Below, in pieces: positions 56,574 to 64,000 of a stretch of 64,000 nucleotides of DNA (position 1 is the first letter of the stretch; each line of letters starts with the position of its first letter). The position numbers were made by a program, and so were the translations under genes. Location: positions 9,007,122-9,071,121 of the forward strand of contig NC_087377.1 of assembly GCF_963675165.1 (NCBI RefSeq), in the 5' to 3' direction. The stretch is from Halichondria panicea (taxonomy: Eukaryota > Porifera > Demospongiae > Suberitida > Halichondriidae). Under the pieces are notes generated by a model. That model saw only the letters and a list, made by a program, of their open reading frames with translations. It ran no database searches and was not told where the DNA came from.

Positions 56574-57594
56574 TCACTCATGAATATTCATGAGTTTAAT
56601 TCTGTCAGCTTTTTCTCTTTTGCAAGTTCAAAGAAGTCTGCTGTACTTATATTAATTGTATGCTTATCAACTCTATTGCTATTGTTTTGTGTAAGAATGC
56701 CATGATTATGAAGATGCATGAATGAGAAAAGTAGGCATCAAAACCGCAAGTATATTGACTATTTTTTGCGTCAATTTATAAGAGCAGTAAATACTTTCAG
56801 CAAGCTTTATTGGTACCTATATGTAGCTAAGTACCTTCCAGAGGGCCATGCAGACGAAGAGATATTCGTTGTAAAACTTCATACGGGCGAGTAAAAGCTA
56901 AGAGTAGACGGTAAGTATCTAAAAACACGCTTGATATTTCGATAAACAGGAGGCTAGCTTGACTTTTTTCAGTTGAAGATTCCCGGGTTTATCCATGCTA
57001 AAAATGGACGCAAGAAAACTCCAGTACAACTTGTCTGATTCTACACTAAAAACATAGCGATAATGATATTCATACTCCATAAATATCGCGGGGGGCGAAA
57101 CACAATGAATAAAATTAATGTTAACTACACAGATCGAGTCGATTTATCCTTCCAGTTTGGGACACCAACACATGGTATATTTTTGTAATCGCCATTTTGA
57201 AACAAAAGGCTCACCATACTAAATCAGTTAGAACATGTGCATTCGGTATCTAAGTTATAGTGTCCCTCATCCCTCGGGATTTGGGACACTATAACACATA
57301 GATACCTCATGCATGCATGCCCATGCATGTTCTAACTATAACGTATAGCTATAGTTATAAATAGATCGAATAAAGTTTTTGCTCGCACGTTGGACTAATA
57401 GTGAGTTGCATGCCCTCTTCTCTCATACGCCCTTGATAATAGTCGATTGACAATTGAACAACAATTAAACTGCATGTATAGAAAGAATTTTTTTTAGTAC
57501 CTTCTATACTATATACCATAAAGGTACTGTTCATAATTATCATATAACTGTTCTTATTATACACAAGAGGACAAAACGATTATAATTATCAAAA
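56574..57594. other. Intergenic; contains a small hairpin element
   Basis: An imperfect inverted repeat at 57227-57336 starts GTTAGAACATG and ends CATGTTCTAAC, with internal GTTATAGTGTCCC / GGGACACTATAAC arms, as in a short foldback MITE. Otherwise AT-rich with no gene. Confidence 0.5.
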
Positions 57595-57855
57595 TCACTT
57601 TTTGAACTGTACATGTCCATAAGCAAGGTTCCCCTGAGTTTGGGGTTCTGGCTTAATACTGTCTGGTTCTTCATATATAGCAATTGATGGTGCTATCATT
57701 TCAGTTTCAGTTTCCAGAGTTATCTTCTCGGACTTCCTGCACTTGTTCACTACCAGCACACTGAGAGCACCAATGGAAACTCCGACAACCATGGTCAAAA
57801 GGAATGTCAGTACAATTATAAGAGCAATTTCAGCTTAATTCTCGTGACAAGGTAG
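57595..57855 (-). pseudogene. Broken copy of the receptor membrane-tail exon
   Basis: The minus strand encodes IVLTFLLTMVVGVSIGALSV, basic NKCRKSEK, and a tail with IYEEPDSIKPEPQTQGNLAY and GHVQFKK, clearly paralogous to 61123-61370. The exon starts at 57855 after CTAG. A 4-bp TTAA insertion at 57835-57838 relative to the paralogue shifts the frame before the membrane segment, so this exon cannot be used as is. No other exons of the gene were found next to it. Confidence 0.75.
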
Positions 57856-58499
57856 CTAGAAAGAAGCATGAATGAATCATATAGCAATTTGTTACTATAA
57901 ACTGTGATTATAATTATCCAAAACAATTATATATACATGTTATCAAGGCAATAGAGAAAGATGCATGCATGTATATCTATATATATAGCTGTTTATCTCA
58001 GCCATGCATACATGTAATTCACAGTATGGTTATTTAGAACTAAACTGAAAAATAGGCCCTCGTTCCCGGCCCGACTTTTCTCTATTTTAACGCTATATAT
58101 TGGTCATGACATTTCTGTTGCTTGCATACAGGTGTTGGTACGCGGTACGCATGTGCTACATCAATAACATCATTCCTCAGAATCTGGGGAATCTGTTCTA
58201 ACGTTAGTAAAACATTAGTAAAATGATACTACTTGGAATCTTGTCTGAGTTGACAAAGGGGGAGCTAGAGTAAGCAAAAATAGCTAATAATAGCATACTG
58301 TATTACTAGAATGTTTTGCGAGCATCATACATTTGTGAACTTTGCGAGGGTTGATCAATTCACAACAATAAAATCCACAAAACCTAATTATTACTTGTAA
58401 ATACACACGATCCTTGCCAGAACGCAATAGTTGATCGCAAAGGGTCAACTTTTCTGCTGATTTGGCTCATTCGCAAAGGTTTTTCACTCGCAAAATATT
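57856..58499. other. Intergenic, AT-rich
   Basis: No gene recognised. A degraded TAGCCTCG-family end (CCCTCGTTCCCGGCCCGACT) lies at about 58057-58076. Confidence 0.4.
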
Positions 58500-58920
58500 C
58501 TAGTAATACACGGTAGCAAACCCATGTTAAATTTTTAAAATACATATAGCAATAATAGCAAATCCAAGTTAATTTTTAGAAATAGCAATAATAGCAATAA
58601 TAGCAATAATAGCAAATCCAATAATAGCAATAATATAGCAATAATAGCAAATCCAATAATTTTTAGAAATAGCAATAATAGCATAATAGCAATAATAGCA
58701 TAATTATTATGATACTAAAAATAGCAATATAATAGCAATAATAGCGCCAGATAAGAAATAGCATGCTATTATTTGCTATTAGCAACACAGTATATTATAT
58801 GAAATAGCAATAATAGCAATAATAGCGCCTATAAGAAATAGCATGCTATTATTTGCTAATAGCAACATGATATAAAATAGCAATAATAGCAATAATAGCA
58901 ATAATAGCATTGATATTAGC
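58500..58920. repeat. AATAGC / ATAGCAATA microsatellite region
   Basis: Long imperfect runs of AATAGCAATAATAGC, interrupted by AAATCCAAT and by two copies of AAATAGCATGCTATTATTTG, which is palindromic. Confidence 0.85.
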
Positions 58921-58960
58921 GTGTGCTAAAAGCCAATACTGCACCAAAGGTGGGTTGGCT

Positions 58961-59060
58961 AATCTGGATTAGAACCCGGATAAGGGCCGTTTACACGAAC
59001 GCGGTTAGGTTTAATCCGGATTCTAACCCAGATTAAAGGCCTGGTGTAAACGGGGCTTAA
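58961..59060. mobile_element. Foldback MITE, about 100 bp
   Basis: AATCTGGATTAGAACCCGGA and its near-inverse, plus TAAGGGCCGTTTACACG / GTGTAAACGGGGCTTA, form nested inverted arms. Confidence 0.6.
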
Positions 59061-59846
59061 GAGTAGAATATGCGTCTATGTAACGTCCGCGGTTGCGGTT
59101 AGCCCGAGGCGCAAAGCCGAGGGAATCTAACCGTAAGACATATATTCTATGAGTAGGTGTGGTCTATCTAACTTGGACTTCATTGCACATGCGCGAGGCG
59201 TGGTTATAAAAAGCCATGTTTGGTGCGTAGCAACAGAAATTGAATTTGTGCAAGCTGGACGAGCTGGAGAGGTGTGAGAGACACCAATTGACAGAAAAAG
59301 ACAAGAAGACGGCTTCAAAACAACGAAAAACTACAGTAAAACTTAGTAGAGCTTGTGAAACGCTTGTTGAAGATACTGGAAAGAACAGACAAGTAGTAGA
59401 ACTGACTGCAACACTACAAGAAGAATGAAGCTCTGTGGTGGAGTAGAGGGGGGTATAGAGCAAAAAACTCAATAGAAAGTGTCAAGCGATTGCTAAAGTG
59501 TTTGATGCTTCCTGGCCCCCCTGCCCACGCCCAACTGGAAGAAGCAATACACCAGTGGACATGGAAAGAATTGACTAACAAACTGTTGCATTCCGTGTTT
59601 TTGTCATCTTCACTAAAAATGTCATTCCAACTTTTGAGAACTTCCTGCAAATTATTTGTCACTTCCTGTAGAATATGCGTCCATTTCCTGTAAAATATGT
59701 GTCCACTTCTTGTAGAATAGGCGCCCATTCCCTGCAGAATATATTCCTGTAGAATAAGTACCTTGTTGTAGATTATATGCTTCCATGTAATAATGTTTTT
59801 AGCCAATCAGATCAATTACAGATGATGTAATGTAGTCTAAATAACA
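59061..59846 (+). other. Small open frame and short tandem repeats
   Basis: A plus-strand frame at 59240-59428 encodes a charged helical peptide (LDELERCERHQLTEKDKKTA, then LVEDTGKNRQVVELTATLQE) and stops. It resembles the helical N-terminus of some retrotransposon Gag-like proteins, but the match is weak. A tandem of TTCCTGTAGAATATGCGTCC-type units (about five) lies at 59643-59760. A palindromic segment with GCGGTTAGCCCGAGGCG lies at 59090-59135. Confidence 0.35.
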
Positions 59847-59940
59847 ATACTATGGTTGCTAGGGATTTATGGCAACGTAAACCCCACCTCGCCCTCGTGT
59901 TTGGTGGGTTTACTGCCATAAATCCCTAGAACCATAGTAT
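59847..59940. mobile_element. 94-bp foldback MITE
   Basis: ATACTATGGTTGCTAGGGAT and the inverse at the right end (CCCTAGAACCATAGTAT), with GTAAACCCCACC / GGTGGGTTTAC inside, form an almost continuous stem. Confidence 0.7.
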
Positions 59941-60695
59941 AACTATAACTTAGTGCTGTCACATGATTTCCAGCCAATCAGCTTATCTGAAAGCAGTCAG
60001 GTGACCATGGATTAAATAACTTAATCCACACTTAAGTGTGCTTTAAGTTGGTTAAGTGTGCTTTAAGTAGGTTTGTTAATGCACACTTTTTATCAAACAA
60101 CCATAATACAAGCAGATTGAATCTGAATGTCATCATAATTATAATAATAATACAAGCAGATTGAATACGTACACAAGAGAAAGTTGAATGTTATCGTTTC
60201 GACTTGTTTCATGTGTAGTAAGTGTACCGAATTGCTGACTTGACCATAGCATCGCTTTTTCGTCTGGCTCAGCTTGCTTCGAAGATGTACGTACCTGTAC
60301 CTAAGCCAGATCCATATAATCGTTTCATCAAAGGTGCTTCAATATCATAGCGTTCCAAAAGAGCAAACCAGATACTCATTGCCATATAGTTTGCGCACAA
60401 AGTTTCCCATCCAGTAAGCCAGATCAGGTGGAGGCATATCCAGTAGTGGGATCGGGACTGTTGGTCAGCAGGAGAAATAAGTCGAGAACATGCCCAGTCA
60501 GTCCAGATAGCTTTAGATAGTATCTCCTTCTCCTTTGCATCAGTTACTGGATCTACAAACCTACTAAAACTTGCTATTACGTCTAGCTAGCTAGCTAGCC
60601 ACCCGCAACTGATTTAAAATGTAGCTAGATCTAGCTGCCACGAGGCTAGAGCTCACGTGACAGCACTAGAACACACCTAGCCAAGTCACGTGTTT
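59941..60695. other. Intergenic, no gene recognised
   Basis: AT-rich DNA with short direct repeats (GTTAAGTGTGCTTTAAG at 60037-60070, two copies; CAAGCAGATTGAAT at 60110 and 60152). Nothing else supported. Confidence 0.4.
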
Positions 60696-60791
60696 TAATC
60701 TGGTGCCGAGGACGGCCTAGAGGTTAACGTGGTGCTCGAGGCGCAGCCGAGAGCATTACGTAACCGAGAGGCCATCCGAGTGCACCAGATT
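60696..60791. mobile_element. 96-bp foldback MITE
   Basis: TAATCTGGTGCCGAGGACGG and its inverse end (GTGCACCAGATTA) pair, with GTGCTCGAGGCGCAGCCGAG as the central palindrome. Similar in style to the element at 59847. Confidence 0.65.
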
Positions 60792-61122
60792 ACTTAATCT
60801 TAAATTAATTGGCTATAAAATTATAGGTGTGTTCTAAATAATACTTAAACTATATTCTTATTACATATTTCAACAACATAATTTGGGTCTTAGGGCACAT
60901 GCACTCCTGCATGGGCAGACTGATACATAATTATAATAATTATTATAGCCGTAAAACTGAACGAATAAATAAGAACTTTTGTGTTCACACAAGACACCTG
61001 GAGCTATAATTTATCTAAACACTATACAATGTAATCGTTAATTATAGAGTCACTGGAGTTGCAAAAATAGAAGTCATCTGAAGTAATAAAAACAATGGAC
61101 AATACGATGATTATTATAGTGT

Positions 61123-63434
61123 TTAAAATTGCACATGTCCATAAGCAAGGTTCCCCTGGGTGTGGGGTTCTGGTTTAATACTGTCTGGTTCTTCATATAT
61201 AGCAACTGGTGGTCTTATTTCAGTTTCAGTTTCCATATTTATTTTCTGATTCCTCCTGCACTTTTTTATTGCCAGCGCACTGAGGGTACCAATAGATACT
61301 CCAAGAACCAGGGTCAACAGGAAAGTTAGGGCAAATGTGAGAGCAATTGCAGCTTCTGGAGACAAGGTAGCTACAGAAATAGAAGCATACGACATATAAT
61401 TACACATTACACAAAAATGTTAAACGCAATTCGAAAATAAAATTGATGAAGCTGTGAGCATTAATTCTTCAATGCAAGGAACACAGCTGATGGCTATATG
61501 TATATATAATTATAATATACATATAATTATATATATATATATATATAAAATTATAGATCATGTTTAGAGCATGTGTAACAAAAGAAGATGCAGTTGGTCT
61601 CGATCAGGTATTGTGCATGTTACTGCATTAAACTCACGTAAGGGTTCACACTGAGCAACAGTACCACTCCATTCACCATTGCTTAAACACTCTCTGTATG
61701 GAGAGGAGTCACCTGAAAGTAGGTGAGTGCCCTTATTACAGAACGGTATGGCAAAATTTTGGGCTCCAGGGGTGGTCCCATTGTAGCACACACGCCCATT
61801 GGAAATGATGATACCACCAACAAAACCATCCATTAAACACATCTCTGAGGGTTCTATTGGACCTTCAGACAATTCAGCTACATCACATTCTGCAGTGGTA
61901 TACATACGTAAATGCACATAGTTAATATTTGCTGTTATATACCACTCACCTGAGCGTAATACTCCCATCACCTTAAATGATAGTACTCCTTGGTTGAAGT
62001 AAATGAAATAACAAAAAGTTAAATCAGGTTGTAGAGATGTGAGGATAACTTCCAGAGTATCCCTAGCCATGCCGTTAGCTGAAATCACAGTATTGGCATC
62101 ACAGTTAGACATGATTCCGTAGGTCACTGTCAAACTGGTTGAGCCTTGGAAACCACTGGACAGACGAGCAGACACAGTAGCATTGGAATCTTTTACAACT
62201 ACTGTCAAAGTCACCAATGAAGAGATGCTGACTGGCACTGCAAAAAATAGTTAATATCAAAGATGAACAATATCAAACTCACCTTGGAAGGGTGTATTCA
62301 CTGATTGACCACCTCCTATTCCATTGGACACAGTCACAGTCACAGTAAAGGGGTTGCTGGGGCGATTATCACTAATGAAATTAGTCTGGTACTGACACAG
62401 GGTAGCATTGCAGTCGCTCATGAGAACAACTTGTGGATCACCGACGGTTTGTACGGAGTAAGTAACTGCAGGAGACAAACCAGGAGCAACCTCAACAGGA
62501 GTCTGCATGTGCATGAAAAGTGTTTGTAACATATACACTACCGGTAAATGCTACCAAGTTAAAGCTTACCACTGCTGGGAAGGTAACAATGATAGAGTCG
62601 AGGCTGTCATCAGAATACACTGCCAGCACACTGACATCACCAACAGGAGGGGGAGACGGTTCTATATAATTATTAAGAGTCACAATGATACACTCACCCT
62701 ATAGCTCTCACTCACCCATTAAGTTTAGCATTACAGGAGTGCTGAAGCTTCCAGTCTGACCACCACACAAGTCAGAGTTTGCCCTGACCATAACTGAGCA
62801 GCTCTGTGGAGCAGTCCAACCAGAACAAACTCCTCCTAACATGTTGGTAGAAACTGAACAAGAGCCTCCACAATCTGAGATGATATCATAAGACGACGAG
62901 GTTCTACAGCCACTGGTTAAGTCCATCCAAGTTACAGAGAATGTGGACACATCAACAGCTGTCACCATCACATTAGTGGGTGGTGGGGGTGGACCTGTGG
63001 GAGGTTAAACGTCAGTAGACTATTGTCACACTGTGACGCTGTTTACCTGCTACTTGCAAGGAATCACTGCCTATCACGGTAGAATCTCTAGAACATACTA
63101 CAGATTGTCCATCCATGTTGGTACTGATAGTAACTGACAGTTCTGATGTGTAGCAAGGTTCTATTCCACTAGTACTATTGTCCACTGAAATACCATTACC
63201 GCTAATAGCACTTGTACAGGTTGCAGCAACACCAGGGTACATAAAATGAATTAATACTATGTTATTGCCAGTTAAAGAACAGTCAAAGGCAGTTCCTGAC
63301 CACCGTGTAAAACCTCCACCGACTACAGTACAAATGTAGGTCTCCACATCACCAGGGCAGAAACATTGTCTTCCATTTGGAAGAGTGGGAGAGACTAAGA
63401 TGTCAGTTGCTCCATCACCTAGATTTATGACAGT
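61123..63434 (-). CDS. Ig/FN3/CCP transmembrane receptor with tyrosine-motif tail
   Basis: Exons on the minus strand: 63434-63047, 62994-62716, 62661-62570, 62502-62283, 62237-61950, 61889-61638 and 61370-61123, all GT-AG. Domains in order: Ig-like (CFCPGDVETYICTV, FTRWSGTAFDC), FN3-like (VTWMDLTSGC), FN3-like split over two exons, FN3-like (GMARDTLEVILTSLQPDLTF), CCP (CLMDGF, CYNGTTPGAQNFAIPFC, SNGEWSGTVAQCEP), one membrane segment (ALTFALTFLLTLVLGVSIG), basic KKCRR, and a tail with AIYEEPDSI and NLAYGHVQF. LAYGHV fits the ITIM consensus. The signal peptide and possibly more exons lie upstream. The frame is intact. It should be a plasma-membrane receptor; the ligand is unknown. Confidence 0.85.
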
Positions 63435-64000
63435 CTAATAATCTGTCTCCACTGGTTTTATCACAGTGTTACATCAAGAACATATAAAGATAAGAGGGCA
63501 TGCAACTTGCTATGTACCGTACATACTCAGCATAATTATAATACTTCATATAAAAGATCGGATATATATATATACTATAAATAGAATCCAGTATACGGAC
63601 ATGAACTAGTGGGCAGTGTTATTTATGAAGTTATAATTACGGGCATTTACATCAGAGCTGCCTAGCCTAGCTACAGTAGAGTAACAGAGAAACATCATGA
63701 CCAGTGCCAGTAACCAGTCCTAGTCCAGTCAGGCCAAAGACAATCCCTTCGAGTGTGAAGTTAAGTGTTGAGCGAATTGTTATGCAGTGGACATGCAGGA
63801 CTTTCTTGTAAGCAGGTTTTATCTTCTTGGTGCTGTGCCGCTGCGTTTGATACTGCTAGTACGAGCCATACTGCTGGTTTTATCAATGCGAGCTAGCTAG
63901 TCCAGCAGATTCTAATTTATTACATGCAGTCAAATTTAAGGTTACGCATGGGCATTTTTGTGAGTAGTTCTAAAAAATAGCTACAGTGCGAGTTGCATGC
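63435..64000. other. Upstream region of the minus-strand receptor
   Basis: No further domain exon was recognised. A minus-strand stretch at 63670-63770 encodes a hydrophobic run (GIVFGLTGLGLVTGTGHDVS) without a clear start or splice sites, so it is not called. Upstream exons or the promoter may lie here or beyond the window. Confidence 0.35.

Noticed and set aside
63670-63770. Hydrophobic minus-strand stretch as a signal peptide exon
   Set aside because: No in-frame start codon at the right place and no clear donor.

Overview
The window looks like nuclear DNA of an early-branching animal, most likely a demosponge. Genes are split by short GT-AG introns, the DNA is AT-rich and full of ATAATTAT and TGCATGCA words, polyadenylation signals are AATAAA, and host genes are scattered among many eukaryotic transposons. 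No rRNA, tRNA, CRISPR or bacterial operon was seen. The species call is inference.

Host genes sit mainly at the two ends. At 1-6426 (+) is the 3' part of a cell-surface receptor gene: fibronectin-like and CCP/sushi exons, two membrane exons and a tail with four tyrosine motifs. At 61123-63434 (-) is a close relative: Ig-like, FN3-like, CCP, one membrane segment and a shorter version of the same tail. A broken copy of that last exon lies at 57595-57855 (-). A frameshifted beta-helix (Pmp-like) gene lies at 55.2-56.6 kb. A small unrecognised gene lies at 23.4-23.85 kb (-).

From 8.5 to 22.6 kb is a pile of transposons. A decayed Ty3/Gypsy retrotransposon (gag, protease, RT, RNase H, integrase) is interrupted by a 1053-bp DNA element with CCGG target duplications. 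The integrase and a neighbouring Tc1/IS630-like transposase are both cut by what looks like one inversion, with breakpoints near 14.39 and 15.59 kb. Next comes an ISL2EU-like gene set: SWIM and YqaJ-nuclease-PHD exons on +, and a THAP-DDE transposase on -. The transposase is interrupted by a hAT-like element with 8-bp target duplications.

From 24.7 to 40.7 kb there is a TCA-flanked 2.1-kb element, a 1.1-kb element with long inverted repeats, a large decayed Helitron (Rep-Pif1 helicase-OTU protease), a 1.05-kb inverted-repeat element with a nested MITE, and a LINE fragment.

From 41.0 to 54.1 kb are two same-strand multi-exon genes. One is a KDZ-family transposase. The other is a large gene with a predicted P-loop ATPase and a C-terminal PHD finger. 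Together they look like a two-gene KDZ transposon, and this is the most interesting unit in the window. The second gene carries a 3.6-kb element and a 37-bp minisatellite in one intron. Nearly every mobile coding region has at least one frameshift or stop, so most copies are probably inactive. The reading frames and splice phases are still clear enough to reconstruct the architecture.
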